Assembly: GCA_025350505.1 (NCBI GenBank)
Contig: JANXXS010000207.1
Location: 1-62,818 of the forward strand
Direction of reading: 5' to 3'
From: Burkholderiales bacterium
GTDB lineage: Bacteria; Pseudomonadota; Gammaproteobacteria; Burkholderiales; Burkholderiaceae_C
Length of the DNA stretch: 62,818 nucleotides
Notes under the pieces: model-generated
Told to the model about the DNA's origin: nothing
Databases searched by the model: none
The model's input: the letters and a program-made list of their open reading frames with translations, nothing else
Shown here: in pieces, positions 1 through 15,136 of the stretch
Numbering within the stretch: the first letter of the stretch is position 1
Layout: the number at the start of each line of letters is the position of its first letter
Program-made: the position numbers and the translations under genes

Positions 1-1692
1 GATCGACAGGATGTTGTTCGTCAGCCAGTACAGCACCAGGCCGGCCGGGAAGACGAAGAACATCACCGAGAAGACGAGCGGCATGATCCACATCATGCGT
101 GCCTGCACCGGGTCCGGCGGCGTCGGGTTGAGCCAGGTCTGGAGCAGGCTCGTGCCGGTCATGAGCAGCGGCAGGATGAAGTAGGGGTCCTTGGCAGAGA
201 GGTCGGTGATCCAGCCGATCCAGGGCGCGTTGCGCATCTCGACGCTCGACAGCAGCACCCAGTACAGCGAGATGAAGAACGGCATCTGCGCCACGATCGG
301 CAGGCAACCGCCAAGCGGGTTGACCTTTTCCTCGCGGTAGATGCGCATCATCTCCTGCTGCATCTGCTGCGGCTTGTCCTTCAGCCGCTCGCGCATCTCC
401 ATGATCTTCGGGTTGATGGCTTTCATCTTGGCCATCGAGCCGTAGGCCTTGGCATTGAGCCAGTAGAAGGCGATCTTCAGCAGCACGACGAGGCCGACGA
501 TCGACCAGCCCCAGTTGCCGATGACCTTGTGCAGCTGCGTCAGGAGCCAGAACAAGGGTTCGGCGAGGATCTTGAAGATGCCGTAGTCCTTGACCAGCTC
601 GAGGCCCGGCGCCAGTGCCGTGAGCTTGTCTTCTTCCTGCGGGCCGGCGAACAGCTTCGTATCGACGACCTTCGTCGCTCCCGGAGCGATGCTGCCGACC
701 GGCACCAGCATGCCGACCGAGTAGGTATTCGCGTCGACCTTGCCGGAGAAGAACTCCCAGGGCGATGCCGGTGCGACCGACTTGTCGACCAACCAAGCCG
801 TGGCGAAATAGTGCTGGACCATGGCGACCCAACCGCTCGCCGCCGACTCACGCAGGACCTTGTCGTTGCTCTCGCGTTTGTCGATCGCTTTGAACTCGAT
901 CTTGTCGAAGTGCTTGGTGTCGGTGTAGATGGCCGGCCCGGTGAAGGTCGAATAGAAGCCGGAACCGCCGGGTGGCACGTAGGCGCCGCGCAGCAATTGG
1001 AGGTAGAGCGTCGGGCTGATCGCCGTGCCCGAACCGTTGACGATCTCGTTGCGTACCGCGATCACATAGTCGCCGCGCCGGAAGGTGTAGGTCTTGACCA
1101 GCTTGACGCCACCGCTTTCCGGCGATTCGAATCGGACGCTCAACTCGTTCGCCCCGTCTTTCATGACCCGGTCGCCCGGAACCAGGGTCATCAGCGTGTG
1201 GTGCTCCGGGAGGGCGCCCGGTCCGGCCGGAGAAGGCCACAACCCGGTCTGCGCGACGTAGTAGTGCTCTGCCGACGCGTCGAACAGCACCACGTTATGG
1301 CTCTCCGGCTTGGCTCCGCCGCTGCCGAAAAGATCGAGGAACGGCGCATAGAGCGGCCTCTCGGCGTGGTCTTGCTGGTGCAGCAGCACAAGGCCGACAA
1401 GGTCGGCGCCTTTCGTGTCGAAGGTTGCCGAGACCAGGTCGGTCTTGACTTCCACCTTCTCGCCCGGCGCGGGCGCGGCCGATGTCGCGGGCGAGGCCGC
1501 CACCGCCGCCGCGGTCGCCGGTGCCGCGCCCGTCGGCACGGCCGGGAGCGGCTGGGCGCCCGGCTGCGTCGCCGTGGGCCGCGGCGGCGCGAAGAACGAT
1601 GGCTGACCGGTGTGCTTGTTCCAGGCGCCCCAGATCAGGAACAGCGAGGCGGAGAACACCACCCAGAGAATGGTGCGGCGGATGTCGGTCAT
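1..1692 (-). CDS. yidC: Membrane protein insertase YidC (3' part cut by window edge)
   Basis: Minus-strand reading from ATG at 1692 gives MTDIRRTILWVVFSASLFLIWGAWNKHTGQPSFFAPPRP..., a typical YidC N-terminus; frame open to the window edge; synteny with yidD-rnpA-rpmH-dnaA. Confidence 0.96.
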   Translation of the reverse strand, partial: MTDIRRTILWVVFSASLFLIWGAWNKHTGQPSFFAPPRPTATQPGAQPLPAVPTGAAPATAAAVAASPATSAAPAPGEKVEVKTDLVSATFDTKGADLVGLVLLHQQDHAERPLYAPFLDLFGSGGAKPESHNVVLFDASAEHYYVAQTGLWPSPAGPGALPEHHTLMTLVPGDRVMKDGANELSVRFESPESGGVKLVKTYTFRRGDYVIAVRNEIVNGSGTAISPTLYLQLLRGAYVPPGGSGFYSTFTGPAIYTDTKHFDKIEFKAIDKRESNDKVLRESAASGWVAMVQHYFATAWLVDKSVAPASPWEFFSGKVDANTYSVGMLVPVGSIAPGATKVVDTKLFAGPQEEDKLTALAPGLELVKDYGIFKILAEPLFWLLTQLHKVIGNWGWSIVGLVVLLKIAFYWLNAKAYGSMAKMKAINPKIMEMRERLKDKPQQMQQEMMRIYREEKVNPLGGCLPIVAQMPFFISLYWVLLSSVEMRNAPWIGWITDLSAKDPYFILPLLMTGTSLLQTWLNPTPPDPVQARMMWIMPLVFSVMFFVFPAGLVLYWLTNNILSI

Positions 1693-2039
1693 GGGGAAGC
1701 AGCGTCGGAAGCGCCGGGTGAAGATGGGGAAGAGCGCACCCGCGAGCGTTCGATCAGGGCACGAAAGAGTCGTGGCGGCATCGCCGGAACGGGGTCATGT
1801 CCACCGGCGCACCAGGGATGGCAACGGGCAATACGCCCGATCGCGAGAACAGTACCCGCCGCAGCGCCATGGCGCTCGAGCGCACCGATGGCATAGACCG
1901 AGCAGGTGGGCTCGAAGCGGCAGACGTTGCCGAGCCAGGGACTGAGCAGCAGCCGGTACCCGCGCACGAAGGCAATCAGCGCGCGACGCGGCCAGGTTCG
2001 GCAAGAGCCGGAGGCAGGGGATTGCGCCAGCCGTGTCAT
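1689..2039 (-). CDS. yidD: Membrane protein insertion efficiency factor YidD
   Basis: RALIAFVRGYRLLLSPWLGNVCRFEPTCSVYAIGALERHG...HPWCAGGHDPVP is diagnostic of YidD; start at internal Met (MTRLAQSP...), 4-nt overlap with yidC. Confidence 0.95.
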   Translation of the reverse strand: MTRLAQSPASGSCRTWPRRALIAFVRGYRLLLSPWLGNVCRFEPTCSVYAIGALERHGAAAGTVLAIGRIARCHPWCAGGHDPVPAMPPRLFRALIERSRVRSSPSSPGASDAASP

Positions 2040-2524
2040 GCCGGAGCCGACCTTGCAGCGGCGAGGAACAGCGCTTCGAGCTCGTCGCGGGCCATCGAGG
2101 TAAGCGCCGTCGACGCGGCGCTCTTGAATCGGGACCGGTCGAAGGGCGCACGCAGGCGAACAATCCACAGACCGTGGCCCAGCGATGCGGCATGGCGACC
2201 GCCGGCGGCATAGATCTGTCGTTTCAGCAAAGACCGTGTCACGGCGCGCCTTGCGTGCCTTTTGGGGACCACGGCCCCGAGCCGCCGGAGCGGTTGGTGC
2301 GGCAAGTCATCCACAGGTCCTTCACCGCTACGGTCACCGATTGTTGATAACTCGCGCGGCGCAGGCCTGGCCGAGTCCGCGCCGGGAACTGCGGCAAGGG
2401 CCGGGAGATGATGGACAGCGAAATGCACCGTGCTGGCGCGGCTGCGCGACCCGAGCACGCGCTCGAAATCGGACGACTCGACGAGACGCGCCATCGCCTG
2501 GGCCGCGGGCTGGCGCCGGGGCAT
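2036..2524 (-). CDS. rnpA: Ribonuclease P protein component
   Basis: ORF between rpmH and yidD; ...[21 protein letters not shown]...[25 protein letters not shown] matches the RnpA core. Confidence 0.93.
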   Translation of the reverse strand: MPRRQPAAQAMARLVESSDFERVLGSRSRASTVHFAVHHLPALAAVPGADSARPAPRELSTIGDRSGEGPVDDLPHQPLRRLGAVVPKRHARRAVTRSLLKRQIYAAGGRHAASLGHGLWIVRLRAPFDRSRFKSAASTALTSMARDELEALFLAAARSAPA

Positions 2525-2545
2525 GCGGCCGCGCGCGGCGGCGCC

Positions 2546-2680
2546 TCAGACAGCCAGACGCTTGCGACCCTTGGCGCGCCGGGCGTTGATGACCGCGCGA
2601 CCGCCGCGCGACTTCATGCGGACGAGAAAACCGTGCGTGCGGGCGCGGCGGGTCTTGGAGGCTTGGTAAGTGCGTTTCAT
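2546..2680 (-). CDS. rpmH: 50S ribosomal protein L34
   Basis: Reverse-strand translation [44 protein letters not shown] (44 aa), canonical L34. Confidence 0.98.
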   Translation of the reverse strand: MKRTYQASKTRRARTHGFLVRMKSRGGRAVINARRAKGRKRLAV

Positions 2681-2881
2681 GGTGGTTTCCAGAGCCGGGA
2701 GCAAGCGCTCCGAGGCGAACCCGCGATTACATCAAGAACGAGCCGTCCCGTCAACGTCGATCCCATTGGGGTCGGCGCGAGTACGGGATCCGGCGCCGTT
2801 AAGGTTTTTACTGTGGATAAGTGGCTCCTGCGCGGCCCCGCGGAGCTACAATCTTCGGCTTTCCAAGGTACTTCTCCACAT
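2681..2881. other. Putative oriC / dnaA regulatory region (rpmH-dnaA intergenic)
   Basis: Perfect DnaA box TGTGGATAA (reverse of TTATCCACA) at 2812-2820 and near-box TTCTCCACA at 2872-2880; flanking TCATCCACA (2307-2315) and TGTTGATAA (2342-2350); divergent rpmH/dnaA. Confidence 0.5.
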
Positions 2882-4279
2882 ATGCGAGCCGACCTCTGGC
2901 AACGCGGTTGCGAACGCCTCGCCGCCGAGTTGCCCGATCAGCAATTCAACACCTGGATCCGGCCGTTGCCCGATGCCGAGGTGGCCGACCTCGGCGACGC
3001 CGGTGCGACGGTGACGATCCGCGTGCCCAACCGCTTCAAGCTCGACTGGATTCGCACTCAGTACGCCGGCCGCATCGAAAACGCGCTCACCGAGATTGCC
3101 GGCAAGCCGGTGCGGCTCGACATCACGCTCGCAGCACGCGACGCGCCTAGCAAGCCACCGATGCCGTCGTCGCTGGGTCCGCGCGAGGAGGTCTCGGCGC
3201 CTGCGCACCGCAACGGTCATTCGACGGTGACGCAGCTGCCATCGGCAACGCTGCCTTCACGCAGCCGCCTCAACCCGGCGCTCAGCTTCGACACGCTGGT
3301 GCCCGGCCGCGCCAATCAGATGGCACGCACCGCAGCGCTGCACGTCGCCGGCGCGCCGGGGCAGATGTACAACCCGCTCTTCATCTACGGCGGCGTCGGC
3401 CTCGGCAAGACGCACCTGATCCACGCCGTCGGCAATGCGCTGCTGGCCGACCGGCCCGACGCGCGCATCCTCTATCTGCATGCCGAGCAGTTCATCACCG
3501 ACGTGGTGAAGAACTACCAGCGCAAGACCTTCGACGAGCTGAAAGCCAAGTACCACTCGCTTGACCTGCTGCTCATCGACGACGTGCAGTTCTTCGCCGG
3601 CAAGGAACGCACGCAGGAGGAGTTCTTCAACGCCTTCGAGGCGCTGCTCGCCAAGCGGGCGCACATCATCATGACCAGCGACACCTACCCCAAGGGCCTG
3701 GTCGACATCGACGAACGCCTGACCTCGCGCTTCGACGCCGGTCTCACCGTCGCGATCGAGCCGCCGGAGCTCGAGATGCGCGTCGCCATCCTAATGAAGA
3801 AGGCCGACCAGGAAGCGACGCCGATGCCGGAAGACGTCGCCTTCTTCGTCGCCAAGAACGTGCGCGCCAACGTGCGCGAGCTCGAAGGCGCGCTGCGCAA
3901 GATCCTGGCGTACTCGCGCTTCAGCCACAAGGACATCAACATCCAGCTCGCGCGCGAGGCCCTGAAAGACTTGCTCTCGATCCAGAACCGCCAAGTCGGA
4001 GTCGAGAACATCCAGAAGACGGTGGCCGACTTCTACAAGATCAAGGTCGCCGACATGTACTCGAAAAAGCGGCCGGCCTCGATCGCCCGGCCACGCCAGA
4101 TCGCGATGTACATCGCCAAGGAAATGACGCAGAAGAGCCTGCCCGAGATCGGCGAGTTGTTCGGCGGCCGCGACCACACGACCGTGCTGCATGCGGTGCG
4201 CAAGATCTCGGCCGAGCGGCAGAAAAATACCGAGCTCAATCAACAACTGCACGTGCTCGAGCAGACGCTGAAGGGCTGA
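2882..4279 (+). CDS. dnaA: Chromosomal replication initiator protein DnaA
   Basis: [29 protein letters not shown]...[22 protein letters not shown]...[26 protein letters not shown]...[15 protein letters not shown]. Start is internal to the longer ORF call. Confidence 0.99.
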   Translation: MRADLWQRGCERLAAELPDQQFNTWIRPLPDAEVADLGDAGATVTIRVPNRFKLDWIRTQYAGRIENALTEIAGKPVRLDITLAARDAPSKPPMPSSLGPREEVSAPAHRNGHSTVTQLPSATLPSRSRLNPALSFDTLVPGRANQMARTAALHVAGAPGQMYNPLFIYGGVGLGKTHLIHAVGNALLADRPDARILYLHAEQFITDVVKNYQRKTFDELKAKYHSLDLLLIDDVQFFAGKERTQEEFFNAFEALLAKRAHIIMTSDTYPKGLVDIDERLTSRFDAGLTVAIEPPELEMRVAILMKKADQEATPMPEDVAFFVAKNVRANVRELEGALRKILAYSRFSHKDINIQLAREALKDLLSIQNRQVGVENIQKTVADFYKIKVADMYSKKRPASIARPRQIAMYIAKEMTQKSLPEIGELFGGRDHTTVLHAVRKISAERQKNTELNQQLHVLEQTLKG

Positions 4280-4524
4280 TGTGCGATCCCAGGGCGAAAT
4301 GACGGCGACTGTCAAGCGACAACCGTGGGGACAACTTCCGGCACAACTGGACCCTGTCCACAGGCCAAGCCGTTCCGGCGAAGTTGTTCGCTTTGCGCGG
4401 CGTGCCCGAACAGACTTCATCGACAGGCTTCGCGACGCCCTAACTCCTTGAAAGAAAGGGCGAAAATGCGATTGCCCACAGAACAGGCGCTTGCCTACTA
4501 CAACGACCAGCTTGAGAGGTTGAC

Positions 4525-9568
<5,044 letters not shown>

Positions 9569-9572
<4 letters not shown>

Positions 9573-10057
9573 GACCTCGACTCCTCGTGCGTCGCGTCGC
9601 CGTCTTGAGGTGGGCGGCAGGTCCCGGCGGCGCAAGCGTTCATGCCGGCCAGGGCGCGTCGCCCGCGTCGTTCGCGCAGTGCGACGATGAACGGCGCCAG
9701 CGCCCGCGAGATCGGCTTGCGGTGCCGCGCGAACAGGCGATAGCCGGCGTCGAACAGAGGCCGCAATGGCGCCGCCGCAGATGGCTGGAGCACCCAGGCC
9801 AGACCAGTTGCGGCATAGGCCAGGCGCAGCACCGCCATGCCGCGAACGATCGAACCGTCGGGCCGCAGCGCGTGGATGACCGCGTCGAGCTCGGGCAGCG
9901 TCAGGCCGAACCGCGCCGCATCGAAGTCGGGCGCCGACATGTCGACGAGTACCAGCCGGCTGGCGGCGTCACGGGCGCGCAGATGGTCCATCTCCAGGGC
10001 GCAGACAGGGCATGACGCGTCGTAGAAGATCGTCAGTGGGTAGTCGGCGCGCATCAC
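9569..10057 (-). CDS. DCC family (DUF393) thiol-disulfide oxidoreductase-like protein
   Basis: PLTIFYDASCPVCALEMDHLRARD (DxxCxxCxxE-type DCC motif); overlaps the downstream SDR start by 4 nt. Confidence 0.88.
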
Positions 10058-10102
10058 AGGCCCTTCGTTTGTTTCGGCAGTGAGAGAAAGTCAGGCGTTC
10101 TA

Positions 10103-10678
10103 TCAAGGCCCCAATATCTCGGCGGCCGTCATGTCGTCGCCGCGCCGCGGAGCGTTGCCCTTGCCGAGCAGCTTCTTGATCCGTGCGCCGAGCTTCAGGA
10201 CCTGGCTCAAGGTCTCGGTGTCGAGCTTGAGCATCTCTTCGCCCCAGGCGGTGAGCGTCTCCAGCAGCTCCAGCGTTTCTTCCATCCGGCGTTTGACCTC
10301 GACCGGTTCCTGGCGCATCGCACCGTCGGCCAGCAGTCCACGAAGTACAGCGATCGTCGGAGCGATCTCGCGCTTTTGACGCTCCCTGGCGATAGTGCGC
10401 ATTAACTCCCAGACATGGGTCGAGGTTTCGTAGTGGTCGCGCCGGTCGCCGCTCAGGTGCACCAGGCGGACCAGGCTCCAGCCCTGCAGCTCGCGCAGGC
10501 TGTTGCTGACGTTGGAGCGGGCGACCTCCAGCGTCTCGACGATCTCGTCGGCATGCATCGGTCGCCCGGTGATGTAGAGCAGGGCATGGATCTGCGCTAC
10601 GGTGCGATTGACGCCCCAGCGGGCACCCATCTCGCCCCAGTGCAGGACGAAGCGAGAAACTGAAGCAGTGAGGGCCAT
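10103..10678 (-). CDS. GbsR/MarR family transcriptional regulator
   Basis: MALTASVSRFVLHWGEMGARWGVNRTVAQIHALLYITGRPMHADEIVETLEVARSNVSNSLRELQGWSLVRLVHLSGDRRDHYET... Confidence 0.92.
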   Translation of the reverse strand: MALTASVSRFVLHWGEMGARWGVNRTVAQIHALLYITGRPMHADEIVETLEVARSNVSNSLRELQGWSLVRLVHLSGDRRDHYETSTHVWELMRTIARERQKREIAPTIAVLRGLLADGAMRQEPVEVKRRMEETLELLETLTAWGEEMLKLDTETLSQVLKLGARIKKLLGKGNAPRRGDDMTAAEILGP

Positions 10679-10702
10679 GGCCGCAGTCTTCCATCGCCAG
10701 TT

Positions 10703-10722
10703 ATTTCTGTCTAGACAGAAAT
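10703..10722. promoter_or_regulatory. Perfect 20-bp palindrome, probable operator of the GbsR-type regulator
   Basis: ATTTCTGTCTAGACAGAAAT, identical to its reverse complement, 24 nt upstream of the regulator ATG. Confidence 0.75.
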
Positions 10723-10821
10723 TGATGAACGGCATCTTCGGCTTCAGCGGTATGGCAACTGCGTGAATCGGACATCGAGCCCAGACCCGGGCGCAGGGCC
10801 TCGCCGCCGAACCTTGCCCGA

Positions 10822-11400
10822 TCAGCGCTTCGACCCGCGGTCGACGTTCGGCGTATCGAACAGGTCCTCGACGCCGTCGAGCCGGGCATCCTCGATCGTC
10901 AACAGGCGGCGCTTGGTCGTCGTCTCGCCCGGCGCCGAGAAGCCGCCCAGCTGGCCGCCGGCGGCGACGATGCGGTGACATGGAACGACGATGGGAAAGG
11001 GATTGCGACCCAGCGACTGGCCGACGTCTCGCGCCGACGCCGTTGCGCTGACGCGCTCGGCGAGTGCCGCATAGGTGACGACGCGCCCCGGCGGGATCGT
11101 TCGCGCGGCGTTGTAGACACGGGCGTCGAAGGCGTCGAGCGTCGTGTCGTCGATCGGGATGGCGCTCAGATCGATCCGCTCGCCCTGCAGCAGCGCCGTG
11201 ATCGCACCGACGGCTTGTTTCATCGTGCCCGGCGGTGGCGCTTCGACGACACCCGGCCGACGACTGACGATGCGCGCGCGTAGCCTCGTGCCCGACGTGT
11301 CGGGCAGCCAGACGCCGGTCAGGCCGACCGCGTTCCAGGCGATCGCGCAGTCGCCGATCGCGGTCGCAAAGATCGTGAAGGCGGGTGACACGAAGGCCAT
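10822..11400 (-). CDS. ogt: Methylated-DNA--[protein]-cysteine S-methyltransferase
   Basis: ARVYNAARTIPPGRVVTYAALAERVSATASARDVGQSLGRNPFPIVVPCHRIVAAGGQLGGFSAPGETTTKRRLLTIE (PCHR active site). Confidence 0.93.
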   Translation of the reverse strand: MAFVSPAFTIFATAIGDCAIAWNAVGLTGVWLPDTSGTRLRARIVSRRPGVVEAPPPGTMKQAVGAITALLQGERIDLSAIPIDDTTLDAFDARVYNAARTIPPGRVVTYAALAERVSATASARDVGQSLGRNPFPIVVPCHRIVAAGGQLGGFSAPGETTTKRRLLTIEDARLDGVEDLFDTPNVDRGSKR

Positions 11401-11498
11401 CCTAGCGTCGAAATGCGGCCGGCATACCGTCGAAACGAGCGGCGGCGAAGCGTCAGGATTTCGCGGCCGATGCCTCGGCGCAAGCCCGCACTTGCGCC

Positions 11499-12017
11499 TT
11501 GGCGACGGCATCGCGGGACAATCACGCCGTGCCCAGAGACCTCTTTCACCACGGCCGGCGACTCAGTTGCGGCATCGTTATTTTTGCGCCGACGCGCGAG
11601 CTTCTGCTCTGCCACGTCACCGGCCAGCGCCACTGGGATCTGCCCAAGGGCGGCATCAACGACGGCGAGACGCCGCGTCAGGCGGCGGTGCGCGAAACCG
11701 CCGAAGAAGCCGGCCTCGTCTTCGCCGCCGAGTCGCTGCTCGACCTGGGCCGATTCGCCTATACGGCGAAAAAGGACCTCCATCTGTTCGCCACCCTGTC
11801 GGAGCATGTCGATCCAAAACGCCTCTGCTGCGCAAGCACCTTCGTCGAGCGCGGCTCGAGCCGGCGCCTGCCCGAGATGGACGGCTTCGGCTGGTTCGCG
11901 CTCGACCGCGTCGCCGAGCTCTGCACGCCGCGCATGGCGACGGTGCTGTCGACGTCGATCGATCTCCGCGCCGTGATGGACGGCTTCCTCTCGCCGCCCG
12001 ACCGCCTCGCCGCCTGA
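11499..12017 (+). CDS. NUDIX hydrolase
   Basis: GIVIFAPTRELLLCHVTGQRHWDLPKGGINDGETPRQAAVRETAEEAGL (Nudix box). Confidence 0.93.
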   Translation: MATASRDNHAVPRDLFHHGRRLSCGIVIFAPTRELLLCHVTGQRHWDLPKGGINDGETPRQAAVRETAEEAGLVFAAESLLDLGRFAYTAKKDLHLFATLSEHVDPKRLCCASTFVERGSSRRLPEMDGFGWFALDRVAELCTPRMATVLSTSIDLRAVMDGFLSPPDRLAA

Positions 12018-12037
12018 CGGAGCGCGCAGCGCGCGCG

Positions 12038-12658
12038 CTATCGCGTCACGAGCTTGACGCCGAAGCCGATCATGAAGACGCCGGCGAGCCGCCGCAGCGC
12101 ACGCGTCACCTTCGGGTTGGCGCGCAGCCGTTCAGCCAGCGTGTGCGTGAGCAGCGTGATGATCAGGCCGTAGAGAAGGGTCAGCGCCGCGATCGTCGCC
12201 GCCATCACGGCGAAGGTGAGCAGGCCGGCGTGCCGTGCCGGGTCGACGAAGAGCGGAAAGAAGGCCATGTAGAACACGATCGCCTTCGGGTTGAGGAGGG
12301 TAATCGCGAAGGCCTGTCGGAAGTACTGGCCGGCGCGGATGTGCAGCACCGGCTTGTCGCCCGGCTTGGCCAGGATCATGCGTAGGCCCAGCCAGGCCAG
12401 GTAGCCGGCGCCCAGCCATTGCACGCCGCGAAACGCCGGTGGATATGCCGCCAGCAACGCGGCGACGCCGGCCACCGCCAGCCACATAAGAACCTGGTCG
12501 CCGCCGATGACGCCGAGCGTCGCGGCCAGGCCGCCGCGCATGCCGCCCTTGCCGGTGGACGTGATGAGGGCGAGGTTGCCCGGTCCCGGGATCATCAGGA
12601 AGACGATCACGGCGACGACGAAGGACGCGTAGTCAGCGATGCCGAAGAGCATGGGCAA
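12038..12658 (-). CDS. LysE family translocator
   Basis: MPGPGNLALITSTGKGGMRGGLAATLGVIGGDQVLMWLAVAGVAAL... with multiple TM segments typical of LysE/RhtB. Confidence 0.9.
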   Translation of the reverse strand: MPMLFGIADYASFVVAVIVFLMIPGPGNLALITSTGKGGMRGGLAATLGVIGGDQVLMWLAVAGVAALLAAYPPAFRGVQWLGAGYLAWLGLRMILAKPGDKPVLHIRAGQYFRQAFAITLLNPKAIVFYMAFFPLFVDPARHAGLLTFAVMAATIAALTLLYGLIITLLTHTLAERLRANPKVTRALRRLAGVFMIGFGVKLVTR

Positions 12659-12706
12659 GGAGTGTCGCGCAGGTCGGCGCGGCTGTCTCTCGGGGACAAT
12701 CGCGAG

Positions 12707-13909
12707 GTGACGCCGCTCGACGATTTTCTCTCCGCCGTCGACCGGGCCATCGAGGTCGGCGGTTTTTCGTCGCTCGTTCTGTCGAAGCGGCTCGCCGTCG
12801 CCGGCGACCTCGAAAGCGTCCGCATCCGCCGCATCGAGCTACGCGGTGCACCGGTCCTGTCGTTCGTCTACCGCCACGCAACCCGCGACGAGACACGCAA
12901 CCTCGACCACGCCGCCGGCCTTGCCGCCATCGCCGCCCTGCTGGATCGGGCCGGCACGCCGTCGTTCGCGCATGCGACGCTGCACGAGGGCACCGAAGAG
13001 CTGCAGCTTCGGGTCAGCCGCAAGGGCAAGCAGGCGCTCGTCCGCGCGGCTCGCGCGGCCGCCGATGGCGACTCCGGAGCGCTGGCGCACGACCGCACGA
13101 AGGCACGCGCCCTCTCGCTGACCTTGCCCTTTCTCGTCGATCTCGGCATCACCGACGACCGGCACCGTCTGATCCCGTCGATGGCGCGCAAGTGGAAGCA
13201 GATCGACAAGTTCCTCGAGGTGCTCGATCACGCGCTCGACAGCGTCGGCGTGACCGGCGAGCTGGCGCTGCGCGTCGTCGACTTCGGCTGCGGCAAGGGC
13301 TACCTCACCTTTGCCGTGCACGAGCATCTGCGTCGGCGCTTCGGCGTGGCGCCGCAGGTCACCGGCGTCGAGTTGCGCGCCGACCTGGTCGACCTGTGCA
13401 ACCGCGCCGCCGAACGCTCGCAATGCGAAGGGCTTCGCTTCATCCAGGGCGATCTGCGCAGCTTCGACCCCGAGGCGGTCGACGTCATGATCGCCTTGCA
13501 TGCCTGCGACACGGCGACCGACCATGCGCTCGACCTCGGCATGCGCGCCGGCGCGCGCATCCTGGTCGCGTCGCCGTGCTGCCACAAGGAGCTGCGCCCG
13601 CAAATGACGAGCCCGCGACCGCTCGCGCCGCTGTTCCGGCACGGCGTCCATCTCGGCCAGGAGGCCGAGATGGTGACCGACAGCTTGCGAGCCTTGTTCC
13701 TGGAAGCGTCCGGCTACGAAGCCAAGATCTTCGAGTTCGTCTCCCTCGAGCACACCAGCAAGAACAAGATGATCCTGGCGACGCGGCGCGAAGGCGGCCG
13801 CGTCGCCGCGGCTGAGCGCGCCCGGTCCGAGGCCGACGCCATCAAGTCGTTCTACGGCATCCGCGAGCAGTGCCTCGAGCGGCTGCTGCGCGAGCGCGTC
13901 GCGCCCTAG
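12707..13909 (+). CDS. Class I SAM-dependent methyltransferase (PF13679-like)
   Basis: GTG start; LRVVDFGCGKGYLTFAVHEHLRRRFGVAPQVTGVELRADLVDLCNRAAER...MIALHACDTATDHALDLGMRAGARILVASPCCHKELRPQM. Confidence 0.88.
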   Translation: MTPLDDFLSAVDRAIEVGGFSSLVLSKRLAVAGDLESVRIRRIELRGAPVLSFVYRHATRDETRNLDHAAGLAAIAALLDRAGTPSFAHATLHEGTEELQLRVSRKGKQALVRAARAAADGDSGALAHDRTKARALSLTLPFLVDLGITDDRHRLIPSMARKWKQIDKFLEVLDHALDSVGVTGELALRVVDFGCGKGYLTFAVHEHLRRRFGVAPQVTGVELRADLVDLCNRAAERSQCEGLRFIQGDLRSFDPEAVDVMIALHACDTATDHALDLGMRAGARILVASPCCHKELRPQMTSPRPLAPLFRHGVHLGQEAEMVTDSLRALFLEASGYEAKIFEFVSLEHTSKNKMILATRREGGRVAAAERARSEADAIKSFYGIREQCLERLLRERVAP

Positions 13910-15136
13910 CTAGCCGCAGGGAATGATCTTGAATTCGACGCGCCTGTCGAGCGCGTCGACGGCGTTGTCGGTGCTGCTGCCGACGATGTTCTGGCGAAAA
14001 CCCATGCCGACGGTCTTGGTCCGCGCCCCGAGCGCCGCCGCCTCGCCCGAGAGGCGCTGCCGGATGACATTGGCGCGCTGCAGCGAGAGCGCATCGTTCG
14101 ACTGCTCCGAGCCGGTCTTGCTGGTGTGGCCGACGACGCTCATGCAGACCTTGGCGGCGGTGCCTTCCTTGGCGATCTGGCGCAGCCACATCGCGTAGGG
14201 GCCGCTTACCTTGCTGTCGGACCAGAAGTCGGTCGTGCCCGGGTTGAACAGGAACTTGACGCCAAGTTCGTTGTAGGCGATGCCGAGGGCGACGACGCGG
14301 CCGAAGGCCTGCTCGGCCTCGCCCATGCGGCCGAGCTTGAAGGTCGTGAGGTAGATGCCGTTCAGCACGCGCAGCTGCTCGCCGGTCGGCGTCGCCAGGG
14401 CGCTCCGGTACTGGCCGAGCGCCTCGACGTAGCGCTCCTGGTTGTACAGCGTGGTCGCTTCGTTGATGAGGGTGGCCGAGGCGATGCGCTCGAGGTAGAA
14501 GGCGTCGCCGCGCTGGCCCGGCGGCGTCACCGAGGTGCGCGCATAGCCTTCGATGACCTTGTCCTTGACCAGCACCGGGCTGTCCCGGTAGTAGGCGAGC
14601 GGCGTGTGGTCGAGGCCTTCGTCCTTGGCGACGGCGGAGGCCTGCGCGACGACGTTGCCGCTCTTCAGCTCGGTGAGGGCGAGGTTGATCTGCAGGGCGC
14701 GTTTCCGGTTCGAAGCGCCGCTGTCGATGCGCGTCATGGTGCCCGTGAGCAGGTACTGGGCACGCGCCAGGTTCGCCGACTGGAAGGGCAGGACCTCGAA
14801 CTGGTCGAACCGGGTCGTCAGCCGCTCGGTAACGCGGGTCTCGAGCAGCACGGTGGCCGCGGTCTGCTGGCCGGTCGCGGCGTCGAGCATCGGGTCGAGG
14901 ACGACGCCGCGCTTGTTGAGCCTGGACTCGACCTTGGCAAGGAAGGCCGGCAGCTTTTGCGTCTGCCCGGCCAGGCCGTCGGTCGCATGCGCCACCGCCT
15001 GATCGAACGGCAGCTCCTCGTTGAGATTGGTCGCCTGGGGTGCCGCGCAACCGGCCATGACGGCCATCAGGCTAGCGGCGGCCCCGCTCCACGCCGCGAT
15101 TCGCAAGGAGTTCGAGATCGAGACTTTCATCTGCAT
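13910..15136 (-). CDS. OmpA-domain lipoprotein (module 1)
   Basis: MKVSISNSLRIAAWSGAAASLMAVMAGCAAP (lipobox AGC); C-terminal OmpA-like CMSVVGHTSKTGSEQSNDALSLQRANVIRQRL...GMGFRQNIVGSSTDNAVDALDRRVEFKIIPCG. Start at 15136 or 15130; 15130 gives a 4-nt ATGA overlap with the kinase. Confidence 0.85.
   Translation of the reverse strand: MQMKVSISNSLRIAAWSGAAASLMAVMAGCAAPQATNLNEELPFDQAVAHATDGLAGQTQKLPAFLAKVESRLNKRGVVLDPMLDAATGQQTAATVLLETRVTERLTTRFDQFEVLPFQSANLARAQYLLTGTMTRIDSGASNRKRALQINLALTELKSGNVVAQASAVAKDEGLDHTPLAYYRDSPVLVKDKVIEGYARTSVTPPGQRGDAFYLERIASATLINEATTLYNQERYVEALGQYRSALATPTGEQLRVLNGIYLTTFKLGRMGEAEQAFGRVVALGIAYNELGVKFLFNPGTTDFWSDSKVSGPYAMWLRQIAKEGTAAKVCMSVVGHTSKTGSEQSNDALSLQRANVIRQRLSGEAAALGARTKTVGMGFRQNIVGSSTDNAVDALDRRVEFKIIPCG

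Noticed and set aside
529-1896. Large plus-strand ORF (455 aa) over yidC
   Set aside because: Arg/Asp/Gly-rich, low complexity, antisense to a clear YidC frame; GC-rich shadow ORF.
4280-4524. dnaA-dnaN gap as oriC
   Set aside because: Only weak DnaA-like boxes (CTGTCCACA, TTGCCCACA); not enough to assign oriC here over the rpmH-dnaA side.
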